Origin: Liopterus haemorrhoidalis
Lineage: Eukaryota; Arthropoda; Insecta; Coleoptera; Dytiscidae
Length of the DNA stretch: 64,000 nucleotides
Direction of reading: 5' to 3'
Assembly: GCA_963971575.1 (NCBI GenBank)
Contig: OZ020616.1
Span: 1,756,924-1,820,923 of the forward strand
Part shown: positions 31,694 through 43,021 of the stretch, piece by piece
Layout: each line of letters begins with the position of its first letter
How positions within the stretch are numbered: position 1 is the first letter of the stretch
Notes under the pieces: model-generated
Told to the model about the DNA's origin: nothing
Seen by the model: the letters and a program-made list of their open reading frames with translations, nothing else
Databases searched by the model: none
Program-made: the position numbers and the translations under genes

Positions 31694-32262
31694 GTTAAAG
31701 TGAATGTATCTTTAAACGCTAATGTGAAACCGTTTGGCCTCGTCTAAACACGACCGATGTTTAAGACAGAGATCTGCGTCTTAAACTTCGCCCGCATTGC
31801 CAACTTAATTTATATTATAAAAAAATACTCCTTGAATTTGTGCTGTCAACATTTTATATTATCATAAACAAGAATACTGTATTATATCGACGTTATAAGA
31901 AGTTTATACTTATTGTTATAATAAAATTATTTATTTTAATAATGTGTTTAATAAAATACAGAGCTACAATAATTGAGATAAAATGTATCGACTTACATGT
32001 TAATACAGGTGTAATATATTCTTTATTGTAGTGCCTTTATTGTAGAATGAAATGAAATATCCTTAATTGTTTATAATAATTCAAAATGTGCGTCTGCGCA
32101 GACAGTTCAAAACTGGTAATTTCATGACGGTAACTTAAGGACAAAATTACTGTAGCTGATGACAGCACCAGAGATTTAAACATCAAGTGTGAAAGCATAC
32201 CGATCTTAAACATCGGTGAACTTTAAGTTCACTCGTCTTAACGATCTAGTGTGAAAAGGGTA
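31694..32262 (+). mobile_element. MITE family P, copy 2, 5'-truncated
   Basis: It is nearly identical to copy 1 from the GTTAAAGTGAATG motif to the right terminus. The left 20-30 bases, with the terminal repeat, are missing. Confidence 0.85.
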
Positions 32263-32274
32263 TAACTTGTAATG

Positions 32275-33131
32275 CTGGGAGTAAATAGAGAGGCTACGCG
32301 TCATCCGTATGCTAACGGGACTTCAGTCTTTATTTATCATATATCTTATGTACACGTGAAATTTGATTCTTGGCTATAAATATAAAAAAATCATTTAATT
32401 TTTTGATTTTCTACTTGTTTTAAATTCTCTTCGAAAAGAATGTTTCGTTCTAAATAAATTTTCTTACATTCATTTTTGATGTGTAACAGAATAATAAGTG
32501 AAATATTTCAATATTTTAGTTTTAGGGTGTCCCCCTGTAACTACCCTAATATTTATCAAATTGAAAAAATGCATTTAACATAAAGATTTGTTTTCTTATA
32601 AACAATTTTTATTGTATAGTTTTTTTCTGTTAAGAGTCTAGTTCTGTTTATAAATATATTAAGTTTTTTAGTACCAGTTTTAACCCAGAAACACTCCCTT
32701 GAATCCTAGTTCTACTCTATTGTATCAAAATTCGTTAAAATAAGTCCAGCCGTTTTTAAAACATATATAACCTCATATTTTATTAATCACTATATTATTA
32801 TAGCAATTTTTTTCTATTTTTATTTAAATATACCTAAAATTATGTTTGTATTCGACTTTATTGTTATTTATTAACTATAATACAAATACCCATCACCTTA
32901 AATTTTATATAAATCAGTATAAAATTTTCTTAGGATTTTATTTATAATTTATTCAGGAGAACTATCTGAAAATAAATATTTATTATGAAAATAGTCAATA
33001 AAAATATTTAAAAACGCGCAGCATCTATATTAATTTTGTATGCTAGTTTGAGCTACGCATACGTGTGACGTATTCCCTCTCACGCTCTGATTGGTCAGAA
33101 TTTACGACAACCTTTACTTTTATAATCTTGG
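32275..33131 (-). mobile_element. Element K copy 2
   Basis: It is the reverse complement of copy 1 over most of its length. The right end is AATCTTG preceded by CAACCTTTACTTTTAT. The left end is blurred where it meets MITE P copy 2. It is noncoding. Confidence 0.7.
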
Positions 33132-33215
33132 TCTTTCCTAACCTACATCTCTCTTTCTCTCTCTCTTCCCCTCTCTCTCCCCTTTGCCATCTCTTCCTAC
33201 ATCCCTCCCTAAACT
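33127..33215. repeat. Pyrimidine-rich (CT) tract
   Basis: About 85 bases are almost entirely C and T on the + strand (CTCTCTTTCTCTCTCTCTTC). This makes the apparent open frames on both strands low-complexity artefacts. Confidence 0.85.
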
Positions 33216-33800
33216 CTATCTTTTTTTTATGGGATTTGAACCAAAAATATCTCATAACTTTTGTCCTCCACCCTATTCCCCAGAGTAGTTATAATAGTAA
33301 TCTGCAAAAATAATGTACATTGATGGGAATTGGAATAGTTCAACAGGAGTTTTAATATCAAAAAACTATTATTTTTTTATTTCGAAAAATATTGATCTTT
33401 TTGTGTCGTTAAATATATATTTTTTTCTTTTAAGTTATTGTATCAAAAGAAAGCTCTTAAAACATAGATTAAGAAACAAAAATTAGATATTAAAATTTCT
33501 TTATTTTAACACGATTTTAGCAAAAATTGTGCCTAACTAAAATCTCTTGCTCCGCATCTTAACCTGGCGGGTGTTAATATAAAAATCTGAAAAATTATTA
33601 GTAATGCCCATTAATTTCAAATGGAATAGTATAAGAGACATTTTTGATCTGATAATTATTTTGATTATTTTTTGTAACATCACATCCGCTCGGTAGAAAC
33701 TGTGGCCAAACGGCTGGATTTAGAGAAATGAACACATGCCCGAGAATACTGAGACTTCAAAAATAGATCTCGCGAAAAATATAAACAAACACTGTTAAAT
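33216..33800 (+). repeat. Repeat W, body modules (two partial units)
   Basis: It carries ATGTACATTGATGGGAATTG, GGAATAGTTCAACAGGAG and TATCAAAAGAAAGCTCTTAA modules. A second unit includes GTGGCCAAACGGCTGGATTT. No long GTCT tract is present. Confidence 0.6.
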
Positions 33801-34361
33801 GCACTGTTGTAACAATATATTTGTTTATTGCCTACAGCATCTGTTAAAAAAATTGAATACAGAAGAGATTCTGTATTTTATTTATAGATCTAGTCCGTAA
33901 GATTCAATAAGATATTGGATAGTATTGAACCCCTGCAGTTTCACTAAAGCATACCTGAATAACAAGGATGTCGAACGGGTCACATAGCCTGCGAAGAGGA
34001 CTTTTCAATAGTCCAGGATGATTTAATAATCCCAATCTCACAATATATTACAGCGAAAACACGGGCTTGTAGTGCCTATTTACAAGACAAGTGACAAAAC
34101 TTTAGTAGAAAATTACTGTCTTATTTCAAAATTAAGAATTATTGAAACAATTGTTGAACGTAGTATTCAGTGTTGAATCCAGACATTTTTCTCCGGGGGG
34201 GGGGGGGGGGGGGAAACTACATGAGCCGGTGGGGGGGAACAATATGAGCCGGGGGTGAAGTTAGTATAATGAATACAGATGGCTTTCTTCAGGGAGGGGG
34301 GGTTACATGAACAAGAATTGGGGCACAAAAAAGGATTTTTTAGAGTTTAAAGTAAATTATT

Positions 34362-35029
34362 AAGGTGACCATTCGTACTGGTTTTACCAGTACTGTACTG
34401 TTTTTTTGGCCATTGGTCCTGGTTAGTCGTGAAATATAACCAGTACAGTTTAGGTACACAAAATCAAAAATTATTAATTTTTCAAAAGATCGAGTAATTG
34501 TTCCATCTTTCAGTACGCGCGTAAATTTAAACACAAAATTCGGCTCAGCAGTGTAGCGGCCTTTTCAAAATTTCTTTCTTAATCTACAATATAAATAAAA
34601 GAAGTGCATTTTATTTTTTCACTTAAAGGCCAAAAAAACTAAGCTTACTCTGCAATATTTTTTTAATATATATTCTACGATAGCCACTTTTCTTCATGCT
34701 GACTGAGCAGGCGCGCTCCTAGAAAAATTAACTGAGAGGGGGGTCTATTTCTAAAAAATATCCGATGAATAATATAAAATTTATTATTGCCTCTTTACGG
34801 GGAAGGGTGGTCTTATATGTTAATTACATTTTGACTATGATTTGTTTTTTATCAACATAAGAGATGATTTTATTGCCAGTAGCTTAGTTTTTATTAAGTA
34901 TATGATTTTTTAGTTCCTGCGAGGGGGGGGGGGGTTGTCAGGACCCAAAGACCCCTCTCCTATTGCACGCACCTGTACTTGGGCATTTTAAATGTCCTGG
35001 TTTTATATTTAACAAAAAATGGTCACCTT
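34362..35029. mobile_element. Nested element with AAGGTGACCATT ends
   Basis: AAGGTGACCATTCGTACTGG at the left and AAAAATGGTCACCTT at the right are inverted copies inside the hAT element. Flanking bases are TT/AA, so the exact duplication is ambiguous. A G run sits at about 34922-34934. There is no coding capacity. Confidence 0.55.
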
Positions 35030-35173
35030 AAAATTATACAATACGTTGCACAATATACTGAAATGTATTAAAATGAATATAATTATAAACATGTACCATA
35101 GGTATGTATAATCTCTCAATCATAAACTATTAAACTCTTAAAACTTGCTAAACTGTTAGACAAACTTAAGTAT

Positions 35174-35524
35174 CTAACTATTATATCTTATATAGCGAAA
35201 AAAACAATAAATTACAAAATCACATTTAAAGTATACATATACATACATAGTAAATAAATCATTTAAATTAATCTGTTGTGTTTGCTTTTCCTTAGCATAC
35301 GTGTCTATAATAATGTCTATTAAATTATCGGGTAACTCATCTGGCCCTTCAATTGAAATTTTTATACGATCTTGTAGAGTTTCTTGTCCCAGTCTATTCC
35401 TTAATTTGGTCAAAAAAGAGTAAAAAGAACTCAGAAGGGAACTCAAAAGTTCTGTTGAAGCGCTTTTTTGTAAGTGCGCAAGCGCTAGGTGATTCCGTTC
35501 CGATTCTGAACTCTGTTGAAACAA
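35174..35524 (-). pseudogene. hAT transposase C-terminal (dimerisation) region
   Basis: The minus-strand frame contains ELLSSLLSSFYSFLTKLRNR, LGQETLQDRIKISIEGPDEL and DIIIDTYAKEK. The pattern F..L..LRN.LGQE.L..R..ISIEGP is the hAT C-terminal dimerisation domain. Its position inside a CAGTG-ended element with an 8-bp duplication agrees. The BED finger and catalytic domain are missing. Confidence 0.75.
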
Positions 35525-35537
35525 ACCTTATGAATAA

Positions 35538-35562
35538 TAATAATAATAATAATAATATTTTT
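35538..35562. repeat. (AAT)n microsatellite
   Basis: About eight AAT units lie inside the hAT element. Confidence 0.9.
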
Positions 35563-35884
35563 TATTTACAATAAATAATATGTACATAAATTTACATAGA
35601 TCTAATATTTGAAGTATCTTTGTAATATTCTCCCCTGCCGCACCGGTCAACTTTCACTGTTCAGACAGTATCGATTAATTTCTTTTGATACTAATATTTT
35701 AGTATTCGATATTTTATTGCTTTCGATATTTTTGTAGTAGGTAATATTCTACTACAGAACTGTAACTATAACTGAAATTCCCCCCCCCCCGGGTGACAAA
35801 AATACCTCCCGGGGACCCCCTTGGATTCAACACTGGTAGTATTTATAAACATTTATTCTTATTCGTAAAAAATTATATCACCCA

Positions 35885-36040
35885 GCAGCATGATCTCATC
35901 AGGGATGCTCAGTGGATACAAATTTGTCTTTTTATACAAATTTAATATTAAAATTATTCAGGATGATGCTGTGTACACAGACTTCAGTAAGGCTTTTGAC
36001 ACAGTTGATCTCGTGCTTTTTAGATTTAAACATAGTTAAA
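35885..36040 (+). pseudogene. LINE reverse-transcriptase fragment (FSKAFDTV motif)
   Basis: The + strand reads IIQDDAVYTDFSKAFDTVDL, an early motif of jockey/CR1/I-type reverse transcriptases. Degenerate QQHDLIR and related sequence precede it. Stops and frameshifts follow within about 30 codons. It starts about 40 bases beyond the hAT target duplicate. Confidence 0.7.
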
Positions 36041-36796
36041 ACACTTGCATAAGTTCAGAATTAGTTTAAGCCAGAGAATTACAATTGTAGAATAGTCGAG
36101 TATTGTATGAGATTTGTGAGACAGTGTAACCACTGGTATTTAGCTTTGTAACGAGTGGTTTCATGACCAAATAATGGGATAGTTTTAGATGCCGTAAACA
36201 TCTGACATTAAACCGGACTATTACATTTTATTAGATTGTCTCGGACTATTGTTTGCAGACTTCTACCAAATTGAAACAGCAAATTAATTATTCGTGAGTG
36301 TTTGTTAAACATACTGACTACTAACTAGCATATAGTTAAAATTTAAATAAAATTTAAATTTAGTTACTAGTTTAGTGATGGTTTTAGACGGAAGATATAG
36401 TCATATAGAGTTTTAAAATTCTTGACATGTTTTAACCTTTGGGAATCAGTAACGGGTAATTGCATTTACCGAAATATCTTGGGAATTCTCGAAGTTCCTT
36501 TCTTATTTAATTTTCGTAGATCGTAGCAGTAATAATGGCTATAATGGTAAATGTTAATAACCAGAACATTAATTTGAATAGGTTTCTGCTATACAGGAAG
36601 CACTTTGTTGATTTGATTACTTTAGATGTGTCCTTTTCCATATTTCTTGCCGTTCTTTTCTATCTTATGTCATAGTCCTTTTAACATTTCACCCTTTTTC
36701 TTGATGGTACTATTTGGTCTCCATTTTTCCACGTCCTTCTTGGAATTCCACTGAACTTTCTTTTAGGTGTCCTTGCTTCAAAAACCGTGTCAAATA
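36041..36796. other. Intergenic DNA, nothing firmly recognised
   Basis: The 3' part (36640-36790) might be decayed LINE coding on the minus strand (a GIPRRTWKN-like stretch), but it is too short to call. Confidence 0.35.
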
Positions 36797-38056
36797 CCAG
36801 GTCTAAAAGTATGAAATGCGGATTTTTTTAAAAAATAAAACATATTAATCTCAAAAGAACAGTAAAAGTTTATTTATTTAAAGTATGCTCCATTAGAAGT
36901 TATACATTTTTCCCATCTTTCAGGCAATTTGTGAATACCTCGCCAGTAGAACTCTTCCCCTTTCCCCGCAAACCATTCATCTAGCCATTCTTTCACATTT
37001 TCATATGAACAAAAGTGCTGCTCGGCAAGTGCGTGACCCATCGATGCGAACAAGTGGTAATCTGAAGGGGCCAAGTCTGGTGAGTAAGCGGCATGGGGTA
37101 GCACTTACCACTTGCGTGCCTCCAATGTGTTGAAAACTGCTTTTGCATTATGTGATGGAGCGTTATTGTGAAGAAAGATTACCTTGTGCTGTTTTCTTTC
37201 CTATTCTGGTCGTTTTATGAGCAGCGAATGGTTCAATTCGATCAGTTGTTGTTGGTAGCGTTGGGTATTAAGTGTTTCACCAGGTTTTAACAATTCATAA
37301 CAAACCACACCCTTTTGGTCCCACCAAGTACAGAGCATTGTCTTTTTGCCAAAGCGATTCGGTCTTGCAGTTGATGTGGATGGTGAGCCTGGGTTAACCC
37401 ATGATTTTTTGCGTTCGGGATTTTCAAAATAAATCCATTTTTCATCGCCAGTAATGATACGATGCAAAAAAGACTTTCTTTTGTATCGTGCAAGCAAAAT
37501 TTCACAAGTGTTTTTGCGTTTTTCCATCTGCCTCTCATTCAATGCATGTGGAACCCATCTGCCGACTTTCTGGATCTTACCCATCTCTCGTAGGCGATTG
37601 GAAACAGCTTGTTGACTAACGCCTTACTGCTCTGCTAGTTGTTTTTGTGATTGACTATCGTCTTCCTGTAGCAATGTTTCCAATTTTGTATCTTCATATT
37701 TTTTTGGAGGTTTTCCATGTTCTTTTTCTGTAAGATCAAAGTCACCACTTTTGAAACGCCGAAACCATCGTTCACACGTATCTTGCAATGGAGCATATTC
37801 ACCATAAGCTTCTCGAAGCAGTCGGTATAATTCAGCAGCAGTTTTTTTCAAATGAAAACAAAACAGTAGTACTGGCCGCGAATGCTCTTTATTTGGCACA
37901 AAATTTGACATTTGTAACACAGTAAAACAAAACTATACGCATTTGACACTTAATGATAACTTAACAAAACGCCATATGTGTTGAAACTTTGAACTATACC
38001 ACACTGTTTGCGCGGCAAGTTTGAAAAAAATACGCATTTCATACTTGTAGACCTGG
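36797..38056 (-). mobile_element. Mos1-like mariner, copy 2 (1260 bp)
   Basis: Terminal repeats CCAGGTCTAAAAGTATGAAA and the complement of CCAGGTCTACAAGTATGAAA are flanked by TA (36795-36796, 38057-38058). It is collinear with copy 1 but without the filler DNA. Confidence 0.93.
36874..37911 (-). pseudogene. Mos1-like mariner transposase, defective
   Basis: It runs from MSNFVPNKEHSRPVLLFCF at 37911 to RWEKCITSNGAYF at 36874. The first catalytic Asp is kept (HRIITGDEKWIYFENP) and the third too (YSPDLAPSDYHLF). The second has become Asn (FLHNNAPSH). It shares with copy 1 the TAA after LAxQ and has further stops, for example after IKRPE and before VLPHAAYSPD. Dead both by stops and by loss of a catalytic residue. 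Confidence 0.92.
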
Positions 38057-38291
38057 TACATATCCGTAGCACCTCAACTCAGAGACTTATGAGGCTAACC
38101 CGAGGCTATGGCGAATGTGCCCCCAGCCATAGGCAAACTTTGCAACATTTTGAATCAACCCAATATATTTTACATACATAAATTCTATAATGCGGAACAG
38201 TAGCTCGACTGAAATATGAATTTCCTGGTATATTTATAATGTAAATGTTATTGATTTTGTTATTTATTTATTTAGTTTTTGTTGTAATCTA

Positions 38292-39601
38292 CAAGGTGTC
38301 TCAAAAGAAATTTTATATTTAGTGGATCGATTAAAAAAAAAGTAACCCGTATATAGAAAAAATGTTTATTAATTATTAAAATACACTTTTTGGGGATTTA
38401 TTTCTTAAAAATAATATCGTCTAAATGTAGACCCTCGCGTTCTCGGCACTCATTTAATCGAACAGTAAAATTACTTATGACGTCTCGGCAGGTGGACTCA
38501 GGGATGGCTGCCATTTCATGACGGATATTTTCTTTCAAATGCGCCAGTGAAGTCGGTTTATTGGCGTAAACTTTAGATTTAAGATAACCCCATAGGAAAA
38601 AGTCCTTAGGGGTTAAATCTGGACTGCGTGGAGGCCAATTTATGTCACCTCTCCGGGAGATCAATTTGCCTGAGAAAATTTCACGAACACGTGGCAGAGA
38701 CATATTGGACGTGTGTGAAGTTGCTCCGTCCTGTTGGAACCATGTTCTTTGGTTATAGCCAGGAAAGTTTTGCAGTTCAGGTACCAAAAAGTTGTCTAAC
38801 ATCTCCACATAACGCTCTGAATTCACTGTAACTGCACGCCCCCTTTCGTCTTCAAAAAAGTAAGGGCCGATAATTCCTCGCGCCGACATCGCAGCCCATA
38901 TGGTCACTTTAGGCGAATGTAGGGGTTTCTGATGTTTGCGTTTCGGATTCGTTGCACTCCAGTAGCGGCTGTTCTGCTTATTTACGTGGCCATTAAGATG
39001 AAAATGAGCTTCACCCGAAAACAAAATGTTGGTAAACGTTGAAAATCGCTCAATCACCTGATTTACGAAATTAAGCCTCTGACTGGCATCTTGGGGCTTT
39101 AATTCTTGCACCAATTGAATTTTGTAGGGGTGCAGCTTTAGGTCTTTGTGCATAATGCGATGTAATGATGATCTATGCACATTTAAAGCACTTGCGCGCT
39201 TTCGAATTGAAAGGTTCGGGTCGTCACGAACAGACTGATTAACATTCTCCACGTTTTCTACCGTTCTTGATGACCTAGGTCGCCCGGATTTTGATTTATC
39301 CAGCGTTGTACCAGTCCCTTCAAACTTTTTAACCCAATGTCGAATGAGAGGAATGCTTGGCGCATCATTTAAGTGGCGAAAACCTCGAATACTGCAGAAT
39401 TTTCTACGCGCTACAGTCGCCGAATCACCGTTTTTGTAAAACTCTCGCACGCATAACGCGCGGTCTGCTCCCGAGAAACGCTCCATAGTAACTGAATTCC
39501 CAAGAGCCAGGCTACCGATTGACATAACCCCCGCGCCCCTCGGATACGTTGCGTTCACGCAGTAAGCTAAATAAATATAAAATTTCTTTTGAGACACCTT
39601 G
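38292..39601 (-). mobile_element. DD41D mariner, complete 1310-bp copy
   Basis: Near-perfect terminal repeats of about 30 bp (CAAGGTGTCTCAAAAGAAAT) at both ends are flanked by TA (38290-38291, 39602-39603). It carries one uninterrupted transposase frame. It is the best-preserved autonomous-type element in the window. Confidence 0.95.
38398..39486 (-). CDS. DD41D mariner-superfamily transposase, open frame, one catalytic Asp lost
   Basis: The 362-residue frame starts MERFSGADRALCVREFYKNG. In-frame ATGs further upstream lie in or beyond the terminal repeat, so this start fits the family best. It has an N-terminal helix-turn-helix pair (residues 1-120, with GRPRSSRTVENVENVNQS and IRKRASALNVHRSSLHRIMH) and a DDE/D domain with WFQQDGATSHT (D253) and SPDLTPKDFFLWG (D295). 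These two are 41 residues apart, hence DD41D. Where FSDEAHF is expected it reads FSGEAHF (G158, codon GGT). The enzyme would normally cut and paste the element at TA; this copy should be inactive despite its open frame. Confidence 0.9.
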   Translation of the reverse strand: MERFSGADRALCVREFYKNGDSATVARRKFCSIRGFRHLNDAPSIPLIRHWVKKFEGTGTTLDKSKSGRPRSSRTVENVENVNQSVRDDPNLSIRKRASALNVHRSSLHRIMHKDLKLHPYKIQLVQELKPQDASQRLNFVNQVIERFSTFTNILFSGEAHFHLNGHVNKQNSRYWSATNPKRKHQKPLHSPKVTIWAAMSARGIIGPYFFEDERGRAVTVNSERYVEMLDNFLVPELQNFPGYNQRTWFQQDGATSHTSNMSLPRVREIFSGKLISRRGDINWPPRSPDLTPKDFFLWGYLKSKVYANKPTSLAHLKENIRHEMAAIPESTCRDVISNFTVRLNECREREGLHLDDIIFKK

Positions 39602-39603
39602 TA

Positions 39604-40095
39604 CAAAGACAATTGACTTCAGTTTCATGATGACTCAGTATGATTTATTATAAAATATAATCGGGATGTTAAATTTGGACAGCCATTAAATGTGAGTCCA
39701 AAGGCTATTTGGCGGTCTTGTATTTAGTTCGCTGACCACCAGAGTTTTAGATGTTATTTGTGTAAATTATTTCATTTGAACATGTTAGTTATGAAACGGT
39801 GAAGATCATGTAACCCAAGGCAACAATTTTAATACTCTGATGTATCATAAACTCTAACTTAACTTAATTAAATTTATGTCACTGCAGATTACGAAGAAAA
39901 GGACAGTGCTGCCCAAACTACGTATTTTAATGTCACGTGCTTTCTTTGTTTTAATACATCTAGGACAGTAAACCTATGACACACGTGCCAGTGATTGCAC
40001 GCAAGACATTTTTGTTGGCACGCAAGGGATTTGGAAAACGATATGATTTTTATATTAATTAATTAAATGACACAAATATTCACTAGAAAATATTA
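39604..40095. other. AT-rich intergenic DNA, nothing recognised
   Basis: No feature could be supported here. Confidence 0.4.
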
Positions 40096-40275
40096 TGTAC
40101 TGAAAGGTTGAAGAGAAAAGAAGTCGTGGATGAATAAGGACTTCCTGGCACGATAACCTGAAGGAATGGTTATCGTAATATAGAACATCGACAACTGCTA
40201 CTTAATCTACTTGCTTTACGAATGCTCGCTGGCGGGATTCTATTTTACGTACATGTCTGAATCATGTCGAGGGTT
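40096..40275 (+). pseudogene. Possible LINE C-terminal fragment
   Basis: A degenerate frame reads KRRSWMNKDFLAR...LKEWL and then an RTSTTAT stretch, vaguely like the R.SWL.NL.EW C-terminus of some LINE proteins. It is a weak call. Confidence 0.25.
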
Positions 40276-40360
40276 GAAACTACAGCCACATTCAACTCTC
40301 ATTTCATTCAAATTATACTGATTTATTACGATTAATGAACTAACCAAGAATGGAGGATTG

Positions 40361-41366
40361 TACGAGGGTTACCTTTCATGTTTTTACAAACGACCACTAG
40401 ATGGCAATATTGCAATGTGTCATTACTTAATTCGTAAAATTTGACATTTGTTTTTGTGAAATCAGAGGCAGCTTATAAATTGACCGAGTAGTTTGTTGAC
40501 AATAAGCGTTAAAAAGAAAACAAGTTTGTGAAAAAATGGATATCCAACGTGAAGGTTTTCGTTGGATGATTTTTTACGATTTTAGTAAAGGCCTAACTCA
40601 ACAACAATGCATAGATTCGTTTCGTTCAACTTTTGGTAATGAATCACCATCAGAAAAGACTACCCAGCAAACATTTTTATACGGGCCAGTGCTGGTAAAA
40701 CACATACTCCCCGGCATTGAAAGTAATGGGCCAGTACCCCGGTGTCCCCGGGGCCGTTACTGGCCCATTGATGTATCAGTTGCCGGCCCAGCAACGGTAA
40801 AGTGCAAAATAAGCGCAATAGTTGCAAGATTTATTTCTGATGGTTTTAAGTAAAAAGTATGAGTGAAGAAGAGTGCTTATAAAATGCTGGTAAAGTACTT
40901 CGTATAGGCGGAATGCGAAATACAAATGTGAAGTACATTATTAATACTGGCGTTGCACTTACTTTTGGTGCCAGTAATTTACCAGCATAAAAGCAGTTTG
41001 CCAGCATTCGGCCGTTAGTTGAATGTTTGCTGGGTATTTACAATTGGGTTGCAGAATTTCGTCGTGGTCATGCGTCCGTCAGTGATGAATCTCGTCAAGG
41101 TCGACCAAAATCGGTTGTGATTCAAAAAAACATCGATACTGTGCGCAAAATGATTGAAAAAGATCGGCATGTGACTTACCGTGAGATAGAGGCAATCTTT
41201 GGCATATCGCAGACTGCAATACATTCGATTTTGCATGAATATTTAGCTGTGAAAAAGATCTGTTCCCGATGGATTTCGCGTAATTTGACCAAAGCTCAAA
41301 TAAGGCTCGTTGATTGGTGTAAGGGAATGCTAAAAAAAATTCAACCTAGGCACTGCAAAATCTGTA
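40361..41366 (+). pseudogene. Mariner B copy, N-terminal half, interrupted and truncated
   Basis: The terminal repeat (GAGGGTTACCTTTCATGTTT) leads to an ATG at 40536 (MDIQREGFRWMIFYDFSKGL). The frame is intact to SPSEKT, is interrupted by a 372-bp element, and resumes as YNWVAEFRRGHASVSDESRQ, on through VTYREIEAIFGISQTAIHSI to about KGMLKKIQPRH, then a frameshift. It ends near VYN, before the first catalytic Asp. Confidence 0.88.
40663..41034. mobile_element. 372-bp MITE with CCCAGCAAACATT ends, in a mariner gene
   Basis: Inverted ends CCCAGCAAACATTTTTATAC and the complement of CCCAGCAAACATTCAACTAA are flanked by TA (40661-40662, 41035-41036). Removing it and one TA restores the mariner reading SEKTxYNW. 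A GC-rich central hairpin pairs AATGGGCCAGTACCCCGG with a later CCGGGGCCGTTACTGGCCC. Confidence 0.9.
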
Positions 41367-41554
41367 TACAACATGGACAAAATAATTTGTCCATGGACAC
41401 CCGGGACAAAATAATTTTTAAAGCTACAGAAAAAATCGGAAATTAGTGTTAATTCTTCATGTTCCATTATGCAAAAGTGGGAAAATATTTCCCTAACACT
41501 TATGTAAGTCCATTCTGCTCATTTGCCACTACACAAACGATCTACTGCTGCTCT

Positions 41555-41795
41555 GGTGCGGGAGCACCATTGCACTTCCGCCAGGAACAGCCCTAGATGG
41601 ACCAAAATAATCCTCCTTCAATAGAGACTACGACAAGAGAAAAGAAACGTAGGAATACCACCTATTCGCTGCGAATAGTCACAAACTTGATGCAGGAGAC
41701 AATGCCCGTGAAAACTCGATTTGCTTAAGGGAGACCTACATCCAACAGTGGACGATAACGGCTGGATGATGATGATGATGACACTGATGTTACCG
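41555..41795 (+). repeat. RTE-like LINE 3' end with (ATG)n tail
   Basis: The stretch ends ACATCCAACAGTGGACGATA then ACGGCTGGATGATGATGATG. The phrase CCAACAGTGGAC followed by GGCTGATGATGATG is the usual 3' terminus and short-repeat tail of insect RTE-type LINEs. Upstream coding is too decayed to read. Confidence 0.6.
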
Positions 41796-42476
41796 AATTA
41801 ATAATCACGGATTTTTTTATCAGATTATTTTTTTCGAATGTAATCAAATTTTTTGCATTGTTCAACAAATTATGCAGGATGTATGTGGGTTAATACAGAT
41901 AGCTGATTGCTGCAATTTTATTTATATAGATCCGCAGGATGTTTCCAGTTATTGGTTTCATTTGCCATCCCTGTTTCAGATTACAACAATTTAGATAAAT
42001 AATTTAATGCACAATTACCTGAATTGTTAATCAATATAGTGAAAACAGCAACACAATTGTCAGATATCATGATACCTATCCGCCCACAGTACCAACACAA
42101 AATTACCACTTACTGACACACAAATACAAATAAGACGAGTATTATCATTGAATTACTACTATTTACTGCATGCTATCTACCCTAATGCACTAATATTCAA
42201 TACCGGTTACTTTATAACGTAACATTGTTGTTACGTTATTTAGAACTGTCGAAACAAAATAGACACTGGGCAACAAATTTAAACTTTTTTTTTGCTGACT
42301 TAGATCTGATATTTGTTTTTAACTAATTTTAGGGTGCTGATTTCAAAAATGTTAACAGTTTCTGCATATCACGTAAAATTTTTGTTCTATCGTATTTTGA
42401 CTTTTTTCACCTTTTCACGTTCTGATATACGTATTTAATTTCAACTTCGTTCTTGTTGTCCAATATATTTCGTAGG
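41796..42476. other. AT-rich intergenic DNA, nothing recognised
   Basis: No feature could be supported here. Confidence 0.4.
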
Positions 42477-42731
42477 AAATTATCATCATCTGAGGTGCAA
42501 CATGAGCGTGAAACTTAATTTTTTCGTCATCTTGACAAATTTCCTGTCAATCTTGGAGATGTTAGTGATGAACAGGGTGAACGTTTCCATCAGGATTTAA
42601 AAGAGATGGAGAGACGTTATCATGGAAGGTGGGATACTCACATGATTGCTGACTACTGTTGGAGTATTAAAAGAGACTTATTAGGAATGGTGCACTCCAG
42701 AAGATCTTACAAACGACCATTTAATCCTTAA
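42477..42731 (+). pseudogene. Unknown multicopy protein family, C-terminal fragment
   Basis: After a CNMSVKLNFF segment and a one-base frameshift, an open stretch of 67 codons begins HLDKFPVNLGDVSDEQGERF, continues through HQDLKEMERRYHGRWDTHMI and ADYCWSIKRD, and ends SYKRPFNP with TAA at 42729-42731. The minus-strand relic at 1311-2006 shows the same order (RERFHQDIK, YYCWSLQKD, SYKR). This is the better-preserved C-terminus. The upstream gene is missing. I recognise the family but know of no assigned function. Confidence 0.65.
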
Positions 42732-43021
42732 ATTATTTTGTATTATTATTTTAACACTCCAATGCATTAAAATGTAATTAAAACTGTTCTCATTTTCTTT
42801 CTTTCACTATAAATACAATTTTAAGAATATTTTCTAATTATTTAGTCCTTATTGTTCGCCAAATTTGTACCAATTACACTATCGACGTCTAAAATTAAAC
42901 GATAGAAGCATTATTTGGCCGAAAATATGTATTTGTTGTAGAGCAAAAATCTGATGTGATACGCAAAAACTGTTGTGATATTTGAGTTCAGCAGCACCAA
43001 ATTAGTAAGAAACAAGTCTTA

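Larger units (their letters stand above)
34168..35835. mobile_element. hAT element, 1668 bp, with perfect 8-bp target duplication
   Basis: Inverted ends CAGTGTTGAATCCAGACATT and the complement of CAGTGTTGAATCCAAGGGGG are flanked by GTAGTATT on both sides (34160-34167, 35836-35843). Long G or C runs (up to about 20) lie just inside the ends. It contains a hAT transposase C-terminus on the minus strand and a nested inverted-repeat element (34362-35029). Confidence 0.92.

Noticed and set aside
33043..33313. Open frames on both strands across a CT-rich tract
   Set aside because: Low-complexity sequence in element K and a pyrimidine tract; no start, motif or splice context.
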